From NCBI RefSeq assembly GCF_004343705.1, contig NZ_SKFH01000009.1, positions 62,001-126,000 on the forward strand: a DNA stretch of 64,000 bases, in the 5' to 3' direction. This DNA is from Flaviaesturariibacter aridisoli (GTDB lineage: Bacteria > Bacteroidota > Bacteroidia > Chitinophagales > Chitinophagaceae). Positions 34,572 through 43,340 of this stretch are shown here, piece after piece. The position numbers and the translations under genes are program-made. The notes below the pieces were generated by a model that ran no database searches, was not told where the DNA came from, and saw only the letters and a list, made by a program, of their open reading frames with translations. Within the stretch, counting starts at the first letter, position 1; every line of letters begins with the position of its first letter.

Positions 34572-36083
34572 TTAGTAACCGTTGTTTTGCGACAGGTTGC
34601 CGGACTGAACGTCGAACTGCGGGATGGGCAGGTGTTCGTGCTTTCCGGTAACGAAGCCAAGAGGACCGAGCTCCTGGGAAGCTTTACCCCAGCGTACGAG
34701 GTCCTGGAAGCGGTGGCCTTCGAAGGCCAGCTCGAGGAAGCGCTCGGTCATGATGTCGTTCATCGTCACCGTTCCGAGAGCGGGCAGGTTCGTTCCCGAA
34801 CGCTGGCGTACCAGGTTGATGTAGGTGAGTGCCTTCGGGGCGCTGCCGCCATTGAGGTTGGCTTCGGCCGCCATCAGCAGCACGTCGGCGTAGCGGATCA
34901 GGCGCCAGTTGGTGCCGTAGTTCAGCTCACCCACGGGGGCGCCGGTCTGCGACTGGAAGGAACCGTATTTGCGCTGGAAATAACCCTGGTAGTCCCAGGC
35001 CGTGGGGCTCGTCCAGTTGCCGCCGGCGGCGATCAGCTCCTGGTCCGACATCATCGTGGCGCGGCGGCGGTTGACATCACCGGCAGCCTGGAAGGCATCC
35101 CACAGTTTCTGGCGGGGCAGGTTGAAGCCCCATCCGCCGAGGAGCGAGTCGCCGGGCGCCTTCGTGTAGAAGTCGGCACGGGGGCCCATCAGCTGGATGT
35201 GGATGTTGCTTTCCGGAGCAGCACCCCAGGGAAAATTACCCCAGTCGTAGTTCTGCATGTTGGTGTAGTTGATCTCGAAGAGCGATTCCGCACCGAACTC
35301 GCCGGCCTGCGAAAACACCTTGCCGATCGTGGGCTCCAGGTTGTACTGGCCCGAGGTGATCACCGTCTCGAAAGCGGTGGCCGCGTCGCTGTATTTCTTC
35401 TGGTACAGGAGCGCCTTGCCGAGGATGGCCTGGGCAGCCCCCTTCGAGATGCGGAAGCGGTCGCTCGCGCTGTAGGCGCTTTTCAGCGGCAGCTCGGGGA
35501 TGGCTTCGTTGAGGTCCTTCTCGATCTGTGCATACACTTGCGCCTGGGCAGTGCGCGGCGTGGTGGTGAACTCCGACGGCACGAGGTCGCCGAGCACCAG
35601 CGGAACGTCGCCCCACAGCGAGGTCAGCTCGAGGTAGTTGTAAGCGCGGAGGGCCTTCGCTTCGGCCACCAGGCGACGGCGCAGCGGGTTGTTGGCCTCC
35701 GTGCGGCCGATCACCTTGTTGGAGCGGTAGATGGAGTAATACAGCAGGCGCCAGGCATCGCGCACCTTGTCGTTGTTGGCGCTGAAGTTGTAGTCGTCGA
35801 GCTGCTGGTAGCCGGGTTGGTCGCCGTCGTTGGAGCCGCCGGCGTTGCTTTCGTCGGAAAGCAGGGTCTTAACGAGATACGGGCTTGCCCAGTTGTTGTT
35901 GTAATGGGCCTGCATCATATCATAGATGGCCACCGTTCCCTGGTTGATCTCGGCGTCCGTCTTGTAGAAGTCCTGCTCGGGAAGCGTGCCCTGCACGGGC
36001 TGGTCGAGGAATTTCTTGCAGCCGCTGGCCATCATACCGAGGCCGAGGCAAAGAAAACCGGTTTTTATAAAGAGCGATTTCAT
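34572..36083 (-). CDS. susD: SusD/RagB-family outer-membrane lipoprotein
   Basis: 503 residues; lipoprotein signal with Cys22 (LGLGMMASGCKKFLDQPVQG). The family signature FLDQPVQGTLPEQDFY sits just after the anchor, followed by TPR-like helices (KALRAYNYLELTSLWGDVPL) and the C-terminal RYADVLLMAAEANLNGG, ELAFEGHRFQDLVRWGKA. SusD proteins form the lid over the SusC transporter and grip the glycan. It is 21 bases from susC on the same strand and followed by the PKD lipoprotein. The cargo is inferred as beta-glucan oligomers from the glycosidases downstream. Confidence 0.96.
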   Translation of the reverse strand: MKSLFIKTGFLCLGLGMMASGCKKFLDQPVQGTLPEQDFYKTDAEINQGTVAIYDMMQAHYNNNWASPYLVKTLLSDESNAGGSNDGDQPGYQQLDDYNFSANNDKVRDAWRLLYYSIYRSNKVIGRTEANNPLRRRLVAEAKALRAYNYLELTSLWGDVPLVLGDLVPSEFTTTPRTAQAQVYAQIEKDLNEAIPELPLKSAYSASDRFRISKGAAQAILGKALLYQKKYSDAATAFETVITSGQYNLEPTIGKVFSQAGEFGAESLFEINYTNMQNYDWGNFPWGAAPESNIHIQLMGPRADFYTKAPGDSLLGGWGFNLPRQKLWDAFQAAGDVNRRRATMMSDQELIAAGGNWTSPTAWDYQGYFQRKYGSFQSQTGAPVGELNYGTNWRLIRYADVLLMAAEANLNGGSAPKALTYINLVRQRSGTNLPALGTVTMNDIMTERFLELAFEGHRFQDLVRWGKASQELGPLGFVTGKHEHLPIPQFDVQSGNLSQNNGY

Positions 36084-36104
36084 GAGGCAATCGTTTTGAG
36101 TTGT

Positions 36105-39100
36105 TTAGAAAGTTAAGTTCACGCCGATGGTAGCCTTGCGGGGGATCGGGTAGCCGCCACGGTCGATCCCGATGGAGGCGCCGCCGTTGTTGCCTACTTC
36201 AGGGTCCACACCGGGATACTTGGTGAAGGTGAAGAAGTCGTCGAGCGAAGCGTAGATGCGGGCGTTGCTCATGCCGGCCTTGCGGAGCAGCGACGGGGCG
36301 AAGTTGTAACCGAGCTGCAGCTGGCGGATGCGCATGAACGAACCGTCGAACACCATAAGGTCGCTGTTGTACGCCTTATCGTTGGACGTGTTGGCGGCAA
36401 ACCAGGTGTTGGTGCTGCCTTCGCCGGTCCAGCGGTTGGCGTAGAAGAACTCCGGCTTATTGGCCGTGGGGCGGTCGGTACGGTTGAAGCCCATGAGCAC
36501 CTGGTTGCCCGTCTGACCCTGGGCCAGCACGAACAGGTCGAAGCCTTTGTATTCAAAGCGAACGTGTGCGCCGAAGATCAGGTCCGGGTGCGGCGAGCCG
36601 ATGTTGGTCATGTCGCTGGAGTTGATCAGGTGGTCGCCGTTCACGTCCACCACGATGGGCTCACCCGGCTTGGGCGTGTACCCCGTCAATCCGTTCTTGG
36701 CGATGTAGTCGTTCACCTGCGCCTGGTTCTGGAAGATACCGGCGGTCTGGTAGCCCTGGAAATACCAGATGGGGTTGCCCACCTGCATGGCCGTGGCCGT
36801 CCAGCCGGTGCCGATACCGGCGCCGTTGATGACCGGCGAGTTGGGATCGAGGTAGGTTACCTCGTTGTGCAGGGTCGTGATGTTTCCCCCTACTTCCCAG
36901 CTGAAGCCGCGGTTGCGTGCCGAAGGCTGGCGGTAGTTCAGTTCCAGTTCCCAGCCCTTGTTCACCACGTTGCCCACGTTCACCGTCGAGATGAAGTTGC
37001 CCACGAAGTTGGGCACGGTGCCGTTGGTGAGGAGATCCTTGGTGGTCTTCTTATAGTAGTCAACGGTCAGCGTGAGGCGGTTGTTGAGGAAGGCGAGGTC
37101 CGCACCGAAGTCGAGCTGCTCGCTGGTTTCCCAGGTGAGCTCGGGGTTTGGCAGCGAGCCCGGGCCGGCGCCTTGCAGCGGCGTGCCATTGGCATCGTAA
37201 TAAACGCCCGTAGGTACGATCTTATTCATCCATTCGCCAACGCCCAGCGAGCTGACGGAGCCCACCTGGCCCCAGCTGGCGCGAAGCTTACCGTAGCTCA
37301 GCGCGCGCTTGATGCGCTCGGGGAAGAAGTTTTCATTGGTAAACATCCAGCCGGCCGAAACACCGGGGTAAGTCTTCCACTCGTGGCCGGGGGCCGCTTT
37401 GGAAGTCCCGTCGCGGCGCAGCGACGCCATGAACAGGTACTTGTTCTCGTAGTCGTAGTTCAGACGGCCGAAGAACGAAGCGAGCGAGAAGTCGACGATG
37501 TTGCCGCCGGTGCTGGGCGTGTTGATCGGGGTGCTGAAGTAGGCGTACGAGAAACGCTCTTCCTGGCGGAACAGGTTGGTGTACGAACCACTGGTGTGGA
37601 ACTCGTGCCAGCGCTGTGCGGAAACGCCACCCAGCAGGTTGAAGTTGTGGCCGCCGAACTTGCGGGTGTAGTTGGCGAAATTTTCCAGCTGCCAGTAGTT
37701 CCAGTTGTCGTAATAATTATAGGCGCCGGAAGCTTCCGCGAGGTTTTCGCTGGAGAACCAGAATTTGGGATTCCATCCGTGGCCGTTCTGGAAGGCGTTG
37801 TCGACACCGAAGCGCGAGGTGAACTTGAAGCCTTTGAAAGGCGTCAGTTCCACGTAGGCAGAACCCTGCACCTTGTTCTGGATGTTTTCGCCGTGCTGGT
37901 TTTCGATACGGGCGATGGGGTTGGCGTATTCGCCGCGGAGGTAACCCGACAGGCCGTAGAGGCGGCCCTGGCCGTCGTACAGCAGGAGGCTGTTTACCGG
38001 GGTGCCGTTGGCGGTAGTAGTGGCGGGGTTGAGGGCCGCCTGCACATGCGCCGGGTAGTTGTTCGGATCGTTGTATACGACCGGTGTAGTGGGATCCATC
38101 ACCAGGGCGCTGGACAGGATGGAGCCGAACTCATTGTTTTCCGAGATGGCGGCGCGGTGGTGGTTGATGTAGCTGATACGCACACCCACGGTTACCCAGT
38201 CTTTTACTTTATAGTCGCCGTTGAAGCGGGCAGTGTAGCGGCGGAAGAACGACTTTGGCCCACCGACGATACCGTCGGCGGTGAAGATGTTGCCGCCGAG
38301 GTAAAAGTTACCGCGGTCGCTGCTGCCGGAGAAGCCCACGGAGTGGTGCTGCTGGGGCGCGTCGCGAAGCACTTCGTTGAGCCAGTTGGTGCCCTTACCC
38401 AGGTTGGCGGCGTCGGCGAAGGTGGGTGCGCCCACCACACCGGCCTCGTTGAGGTACTGGGTGTATTGCTGGGCGTCCATCATTTTGATGAAGTCCTTTT
38501 TCACCGACTGTACCGTGTACTGGCCGGAATAGGTGATCTGCGAACGGGCGCCTTTGCCGCCTTTGGTCGTTACGAGGATCACCCCGTTGCCGGCTTCGGC
38601 ACCGTAGATGGCAGCCGAGGCGGCGTCTTTCAGGATGTCGATCGACTGGATGTCGGAGGGGTCGATGGATTCGATGCCGCCCATCCGCACACCATCTACT
38701 ATATAGATGGGGTCGGTGGCGCGGTTGGAGGCGGTGCCGCGGATGCGGACGGAGAGCCCGGCGCCGGGCTGGCCCGAGGTGGGCAGCACGGTCACGCCCG
38801 CCACGCGGCCCTGGAGGGTCTGCTCAAGGCGGGTGTTGGACACGCTCTTGATCTGGTCGGCCTTCACGGAAGAAATGGAACCGGTAACTACCGCTTTGCG
38901 CTGCTGGCCGTAACCGACCACCACCACTTCATTCATGGTGCCGGCGGCGCCCGCAAGCGAAACGTTGACCGGGGAACCGCTTCCGCTGACCAGCACGTCC
39001 TGCGTTTCCATACCTACATAACTAAGGCGTAGGGTGGTGCCGGCCTTCGGCACCGTAATGGAGTACTGCCCCTGGGCATTGGTAGTAACGGCCGACTTCG

Positions 39101-39242
39101 AGCCGGGAACGGTTACGGTAACACCAGACAAGGGTTCATTATTCGCGTTGGTCACCCTCCCGGTGACCGTCAACTCCTGAGCGAAGACGCCGGAGCCGGA
39201 GGCTGCAAGCACAGCAGAGAGCAAGGCAATTTTTAGTTTCAT
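36105..39242 (-). CDS. susC: SusC/RagA-family TonB-linked outer-membrane transporter
   Basis: 1045 residues from the ATG at 39242 (a TTG two codons earlier is not needed). Signal peptide MKLKIALLSAVLAASGSGVF, then the carboxypeptidase-D-like repeat (VTGRVTNANNEPLSGVTVTV) at about 25-100, the plug with VRIRGTASNRATDPIYIVDG and the SusC hallmark GGIESIDPSDIQSIDILKDA, then a 22-strand barrel ending PRKATIGVNLTF with terminal Phe. It imports glycan oligomers using TonB energy. First gene of the seven-gene PUL operon; its upstream region carries direct repeats next to the divergent regulator. Confidence 0.96.
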   Translation of the reverse strand: MKLKIALLSAVLAASGSGVFAQELTVTGRVTNANNEPLSGVTVTVPGSKSAVTTNAQGQYSITVPKAGTTLRLSYVGMETQDVLVSGSGSPVNVSLAGAAGTMNEVVVVGYGQQRKAVVTGSISSVKADQIKSVSNTRLEQTLQGRVAGVTVLPTSGQPGAGLSVRIRGTASNRATDPIYIVDGVRMGGIESIDPSDIQSIDILKDAASAAIYGAEAGNGVILVTTKGGKGARSQITYSGQYTVQSVKKDFIKMMDAQQYTQYLNEAGVVGAPTFADAANLGKGTNWLNEVLRDAPQQHHSVGFSGSSDRGNFYLGGNIFTADGIVGGPKSFFRRYTARFNGDYKVKDWVTVGVRISYINHHRAAISENNEFGSILSSALVMDPTTPVVYNDPNNYPAHVQAALNPATTTANGTPVNSLLLYDGQGRLYGLSGYLRGEYANPIARIENQHGENIQNKVQGSAYVELTPFKGFKFTSRFGVDNAFQNGHGWNPKFWFSSENLAEASGAYNYYDNWNYWQLENFANYTRKFGGHNFNLLGGVSAQRWHEFHTSGSYTNLFRQEERFSYAYFSTPINTPSTGGNIVDFSLASFFGRLNYDYENKYLFMASLRRDGTSKAAPGHEWKTYPGVSAGWMFTNENFFPERIKRALSYGKLRASWGQVGSVSSLGVGEWMNKIVPTGVYYDANGTPLQGAGPGSLPNPELTWETSEQLDFGADLAFLNNRLTLTVDYYKKTTKDLLTNGTVPNFVGNFISTVNVGNVVNKGWELELNYRQPSARNRGFSWEVGGNITTLHNEVTYLDPNSPVINGAGIGTGWTATAMQVGNPIWYFQGYQTAGIFQNQAQVNDYIAKNGLTGYTPKPGEPIVVDVNGDHLINSSDMTNIGSPHPDLIFGAHVRFEYKGFDLFVLAQGQTGNQVLMGFNRTDRPTANKPEFFYANRWTGEGSTNTWFAANTSNDKAYNSDLMVFDGSFMRIRQLQLGYNFAPSLLRKAGMSNARIYASLDDFFTFTKYPGVDPEVGNNGGASIGIDRGGYPIPRKATIGVNLTF

Positions 39243-39345
39243 AAACAAGCGTTTTAGCAGAGTGTACTAGAATCGTCCGGGCGGCCCATACGGTGCCGAA
39301 CCCTGCGGTAAAAGTAGACTACACCGGAGGCAAACCCCTCATCAG

Positions 39346-39421
39346 CCACTACATCACTACTACATCAAAGCCCCCATTTTGCTGAAAATGAGCGGTTTTT
39401 CACCCCTTCACCACTACATCA
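39346..39421. promoter_or_regulatory. Three direct repeats of an 11-base motif between susC and its regulator
   Basis: Copies of CCACTACATCA at 39346-39356 and 39411-39421, and CTACTACATCA at 39357-39367. The first two abut (11-base step, one helical turn) and the third begins 54 bases after the second. They lie in the 215-base gap between susC and the propeller/HTH regulator. Tandem direct repeats in this position suggest binding sites for the LuxR-like C-terminal HTH of that regulator. A TACTTTTA element on the minus strand close to the repeats is a candidate susC -7 site. Confidence 0.65.
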
Positions 39422-39457
39422 ATAAAAATTTCGTTAAATTCACAGCACGATTGTTTC

Positions 39458-42352
39458 ATGAAACCGGCTGCGCTCCTTTTTGTCCTGCTCGTTTTTTTTG
39501 CCCGCCTGAGCGGTCAGAATACGATCGGCCTGCCCGAGATCCGGAACTATGGCAAACAGGCCTACCGGGCGGGCACCCAAAGCTGGCAGATCCGCCAGGA
39601 TAGCCTCGGCCTCCTTTATTTTGCCAACAACGAAGGCCTCCTCACCTACGACGGTGCTTACTGGAACACCTATCCCCTGCCCAACAAGACCATCGTCCGC
39701 GCGGTAGAGGTTGGCCGCAACGGCCGCATCTACGTCGGCGGGCAGGATGAGCTCGGCTATTTCGCCCCGGGCCCCAACGGCCAGCTCGCCTACCACAGTC
39801 TGAAAGAATTCATTCCCGCCGCCGACCGCGCATTTGCCGACGTATGGAACATCGTCACCTATGGTAACAGCCTGTTTTTCAGGACTTCCGACAAGATTTT
39901 CCAGTTTACCGGCGAAAAGGTGACCGTGTCGCACAGCGCCGACTGGCGCTTTATGGCCGAATGCAACGGACAGCTGCTGGTGCAGGAAGCCCCGCGCGGC
40001 CTGCTCCGTTTCCGGAACGGCCTCTGGGAGCCCCTGTTGCCGGGAGCCACCTACCCGAAAGACTTCCTCTGCACCGGGCTTCTCCCCTTCGGGCGCGATT
40101 CGATGCTGATGACCACCTTCCGCCACGGCACCTTTCTCATCGCCGGCGGCCGCCTGCAGCCCTTCGAAACGCCCGACCTGAAAAAGATCGCCGGACTCCT
40201 TATTTATACTGCCACCGTGGCCGACCCACAGCACTATCTGCTGGCCACCACACTCGAAGGCTGCTATATCGTTGACCACCAGGGCCGTATCACCCAAAAC
40301 TTCTCCCGCCGCGAGGGGCTGCAGAATAATAACATCCTGTCCGTCTTCTTCGACCGGGAGCGGAACCTCTGGCTCGGCCTCGACAACGGCATCGATTACA
40401 TTACCTACGACAGCCCCGTGCGGCATATTTACCCGTCGCTTCAGAACGAAGGCTCGGGCTATACCTCGATGCTGTTCGGGGGAAAGCTTTATATCGGCAC
40501 TTCCAACGGGCTGTACGGGGTTTCGCTCGACGACACCCGCGACTTCAGCTATGCGCGGGGCACCTTTGAGCCTATTCCGGGCGCGCAGGGACAGGTCTGG
40601 AACCTATCAGAGGTCAATGGGCGCCTGCTGATGGGCCACCACGAGGGCGCCTTCGAGGTACGTGGCGATGCCGTGCGCAAGCTGGCCGGAAATACCGGCT
40701 ACTGGGCCTTTTTCCCCTACTCCAACGTGCTGCCTTCCGAGCTGGTGGTGGCCGGCACCTACAACGGCATCCGCCTGTTCGGTTTCGACGGCGGCTCTTT
40801 CGGCGTCCGCGACCAGGCCGCCCCCTTCGAATCGGCGCGCTTCATCAGCATCGACAACAACGACCGCACCATCTGGGTGGCGCACCCCTACAAGGGCATC
40901 TACCGCGTACGCTTCGACGCCGCGCTCCGGCCCCAGCTCCGCCGCTACGCCAGCGGCGACGGCCTCCTTTCGGTCAACAACAACTACATCTTCAAGGTCC
41001 GCAACCGCATCATCGCCACCACCGAGAACGGCGTGTTTGAATACGACCCGGCGCACGACCGTTTTATCCCATCCGCCTATTTCAGCGGACTGCTCAACCA
41101 GCCCAACATTCACCTGATGAAGGAGGACGGCGAGGGCAACATCTGGTTTGTGCGCGACAAAAAGGTGGGCGTGCTACTCGCCGGCGACAAGCCCCAGGTG
41201 CTGTACCTGCCCGAGCTCACGGAAAAGCTGGTCAACGGCTTCGAGTTCATTTGCCCCATCGACCCGCAGAACGTGCTCATCGGCGCGGAGCGGGGCTTTG
41301 TACACATCAACTTCCGCAAATACCTGCAACGCCGTCACCGCCTGGAAGTGCTTCTCCGGAGCATGCGCAGCAGCGGGTCTTCCGACACGCTGCTCTACGG
41401 CGGCTTCGGGGCGCTGCCCGCCCACCTGCAGGTGGCCAACGGCTCCAATACGGTCCGCTTCGAGTTCGCCTCCACCTCCTATGGCGACCTCGACAACATC
41501 GAGTACAGCTGCCGCTTGCGCGGCCTCGACAAGAGCTGGCCCGAATGGTCGAAGCGGATTGAGAAGGAATACCAGCACCTGCCGGCCGGCACCTACACCT
41601 TCGAGGTTAAGGCGCGCAACAGCCTCGGCCAGGAGTCGGCGGTACAAGCCTACACGTTTACGGTGCTGCCGCCCTGGTACCTCAGCTGGTGGGCCTACGC
41701 GTTCTACGCCCTGCTCTGCGGCGCCGCCCTCTTCGGGCTCGTTCGCTACCAGCGCCGCAAGTTCCGCCTGCAGCAGGAGCGCCACGAAGAAGAGCAACGC
41801 CGTCTGCAGTACCTGCACCAGCTGGAGCTCGAAAAGAACGAAAAGGAGATCATCCGCCTGCAAAACGAAAAGCTGGAGGCCGAGATCGTGCACAAGAACT
41901 CGCAGCTGGCGTCCTCAGCGATGCACCTCGTGCAGAAAGGCGAGATGCTGGGCCGCCTCAAAGACGAGCTCGCGCGCATCCGCAAAAAGATCGACAACGA
42001 AGCTGCGACCGAAGATTTCAAAAAAGTGATCCGCATCCTGCACGAAGAGGAAAAGGTGAACGAGGAGTGGGACAACTTCTCCCACCACTTCGACAAGGTG
42101 CACGGCAACTTCCTCTCCGCCCTGAAGGCACGCTTCCCGGCCCTGACACCCAACGAGCTGAAACTCTCCGCCTACCTCCGTATGAACCTGAGCAGCAAGG
42201 AAGTGGCCCAGCTGATGAACATCTCCGTTCGCGGCGTGGAGATCAGTCGCTACCGCCTGCGCAAGAAGCTGCAACTTCCCACCGAAACCAACCTGTTCGA
42301 GTTCCTCATCTCCATCCAGCCCCTCGATGGCCCGGCGCCTTCGTCGAACTAA
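39458..42352 (+). CDS. Propeller-sensor regulator with Y_Y_Y domain and C-terminal LuxR-type HTH
   Basis: 964 residues, signal-anchored (FVLLVFFARLSGQNTIG). Periplasmic propeller repeats fill residues 30-650 (for example LGLDNGIDYITYDSPVRHIY), then a Y_Y_Y module (FEFASTSYGDLDNIEYSCRL, YTFEVKARNSLGQESAVQAY), one membrane helix (YAFYALLCGAALFGLVRYQ), a long coiled coil, and a cytoplasmic HTH (FPALTPNELKLSAYLRMNLS, EVAQLMNISVRGVEISRYRL). There is no kinase or receiver domain: the protein would transmit a periplasmic glycan signal directly to DNA. It is divergent from the beta-glucan susC operon, which is its most likely target. Confidence 0.9.
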   Translation: MKPAALLFVLLVFFARLSGQNTIGLPEIRNYGKQAYRAGTQSWQIRQDSLGLLYFANNEGLLTYDGAYWNTYPLPNKTIVRAVEVGRNGRIYVGGQDELGYFAPGPNGQLAYHSLKEFIPAADRAFADVWNIVTYGNSLFFRTSDKIFQFTGEKVTVSHSADWRFMAECNGQLLVQEAPRGLLRFRNGLWEPLLPGATYPKDFLCTGLLPFGRDSMLMTTFRHGTFLIAGGRLQPFETPDLKKIAGLLIYTATVADPQHYLLATTLEGCYIVDHQGRITQNFSRREGLQNNNILSVFFDRERNLWLGLDNGIDYITYDSPVRHIYPSLQNEGSGYTSMLFGGKLYIGTSNGLYGVSLDDTRDFSYARGTFEPIPGAQGQVWNLSEVNGRLLMGHHEGAFEVRGDAVRKLAGNTGYWAFFPYSNVLPSELVVAGTYNGIRLFGFDGGSFGVRDQAAPFESARFISIDNNDRTIWVAHPYKGIYRVRFDAALRPQLRRYASGDGLLSVNNNYIFKVRNRIIATTENGVFEYDPAHDRFIPSAYFSGLLNQPNIHLMKEDGEGNIWFVRDKKVGVLLAGDKPQVLYLPELTEKLVNGFEFICPIDPQNVLIGAERGFVHINFRKYLQRRHRLEVLLRSMRSSGSSDTLLYGGFGALPAHLQVANGSNTVRFEFASTSYGDLDNIEYSCRLRGLDKSWPEWSKRIEKEYQHLPAGTYTFEVKARNSLGQESAVQAYTFTVLPPWYLSWWAYAFYALLCGAALFGLVRYQRRKFRLQQERHEEEQRRLQYLHQLELEKNEKEIIRLQNEKLEAEIVHKNSQLASSAMHLVQKGEMLGRLKDELARIRKKIDNEAATEDFKKVIRILHEEEKVNEEWDNFSHHFDKVHGNFLSALKARFPALTPNELKLSAYLRMNLSSKEVAQLMNISVRGVEISRYRLRKKLQLPTETNLFEFLISIQPLDGPAPSSN

Positions 42353-42385
42353 GCAAAGTCCCTTACACACCCGTTTTTTTTAACG

Positions 42386-42414
42386 TTGAACAAGGAACCG
42401 GGTTGCTATATTTG
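42386..42414 (+). promoter_or_regulatory. Promoter of the arginine operon
   Basis: TATATTTG at 42407-42414 matches the Bacteroidota -7 consensus TAnnTTTG exactly, and TTG at 42386-42388 lies 18 bases upstream in the -33 position. Transcription would start near 42421, only a few bases before the leader peptide ATG. Confidence 0.75.
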
Positions 42415-42426
42415 CGCTTTCAATCA

Positions 42427-42537
42427 ATGAACACAAGCACACACAACAAACACTTCATCTTCTTTACACCGGCGCTGACCCGGATGTACGATGTGTGCTT
42501 CGACCTGTTCCGCTACCTGTCGCGACGCAGATTCTGA
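42427..42537 (+). CDS. Arginine-rich leader peptide of the arg operon
   Basis: A 36-residue frame too short for most gene finders. It begins a few bases after the predicted transcription start and ends ...LFRYLSRRRF, stop TGA. Five of 36 residues are Arg, three of them consecutive (codons CGA CGC AGA at 42523-42531) one codon before the last sense codon. The stop codon lies inside the left arm of an RNA stem. The genes that follow make arginine, so this looks like the coding part of a ribosome-mediated attenuator: slow decoding of Arg codons when charged tRNA-Arg is scarce would hold the ribosome short of that arm. No signal or domain is present, and the peptide itself probably has no function. 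Confidence 0.75.
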   Translation: MNTSTHNKHFIFFTPALTRMYDVCFDLFRYLSRRRF

Positions 42538-42594
42538 TAGGCCGAGCCGTTCACCAGGGCCCCTATCAGTGAATGTCTCCGGAACGGTTTTTTC
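42534..42594 (+). promoter_or_regulatory. Arginine attenuator: alternative stems with T-run
   Basis: Stem A: CTGATAGG (42534-42541, overlapping the leader stop codon) with CCTATCAG (42562-42569), perfect. Stem B: GCCGTTC (42546-42552) with GAACGGT (42582-42588), followed by a T-run at 42588-42593. The left arm of B lies in the loop of A and the right arm of A lies in the loop of B, so they exclude each other. A ribosome held at the first Arg codons leaves the left arm of A free, favouring A and read-through; one at the stop codon covers it, favouring terminator B. A short TTCAC/GTGAA pairing (42550-42554, 42569-42573) may compete. Confidence 0.7.
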
Positions 42595-42637
42595 TTGGGA
42601 TTGGTTATCCTTTCAACTCTTATTTTTTACGGATATC

Positions 42638-43333
42638 GTGGAGAATCAGCAGATCATTATCAGGGTCGCTACCCCTGCGGATGCAGTATATGCAGAGCTC
42701 ATCGTGGACGAAATGGCGGCATCGGCAAAGGCGCGCGGCACGGGTATTGCCCGGCGCAGCCCCGATTATGTAGCCCAGAAAATGGCGGAAGGCAAGGCGG
42801 TCATCGCCCTGACGGCCGACGGCACCTGGGTGGGCTTTTGCTACATCGAAACCTGGGAGGGCGAATACGTGGCCAATTCGGGCCTTATCGTGTCGCCCGA
42901 GTTCCGCAAAGGCGGTGTGGCCAAGGCCATCAAGCAGCGCATCTTCGATCTGAGCCGCGAGAAATACCCCGAGGCCAAGATCTTCGGACTGACCACGGGC
43001 CTCGCCGTCATGCGTATCAACAGCGAGCTGGGCTACGAACCCGTGACCTACTCGGAGCTGACGCAGGATGAAAAATTCTGGGCCGGTTGCCAGAGCTGCG
43101 TCAACTACGACATCCTGATGAGCAAAGGCCGTAAAAACTGCCTGTGCACGGCCATGCTCTTCGACCCGAAGGAGCACGCGGTAGCCGAGGAGGTGAAGAA
43201 GGATTTCGAAAAACGCAAGCCCGTCTTCGAACGCCTGCTCCGGTTCAAGCAGAACCGCTTCCTGAAGCGCTTCAACATCGACCGCAACAGCGGCCGCAAG
43301 ATTAAAATGTTTTTGTTTAACCTTTTACCGTAA
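42638..43333 (+). CDS. GNAT acetyltransferase, candidate N-acyl-glutamate synthase of arginine pathway
   Basis: 231 residues from a GTG at 42638; the upstream in-frame stretch covers the attenuator and is not coding. The GNAT core is NSGLIVSPEFRKGGVAKAIK (acetyl-CoA loop) with KIFGLTTGLAVMRINSELGY, preceded by KARGTGIARRSPDYVAQKMA and followed by a Cys-rich CQSCVNYDILMSKGRKNCLC. It is the first gene of the arginine operon, which has no argA or argJ, so it probably acylates glutamate to start the pathway (acetyl or succinyl donor unresolved). This first-gene position is common in Bacteroidota but the reaction rests on context. Confidence 0.85.
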   Translation: MENQQIIIRVATPADAVYAELIVDEMAASAKARGTGIARRSPDYVAQKMAEGKAVIALTADGTWVGFCYIETWEGEYVANSGLIVSPEFRKGGVAKAIKQRIFDLSREKYPEAKIFGLTTGLAVMRINSELGYEPVTYSELTQDEKFWAGCQSCVNYDILMSKGRKNCLCTAMLFDPKEHAVAEEVKKDFEKRKPVFERLLRFKQNRFLKRFNIDRNSGRKIKMFLFNLLP

Positions 43334-43340
43334 GCAGTGC

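Noticed and set aside
36564-39032. 822-codon + strand frame opposite susC
   Set aside because: Val/Gly/Ala/His-rich antisense shadow typical of high-GC DNA; susC has full family motifs.
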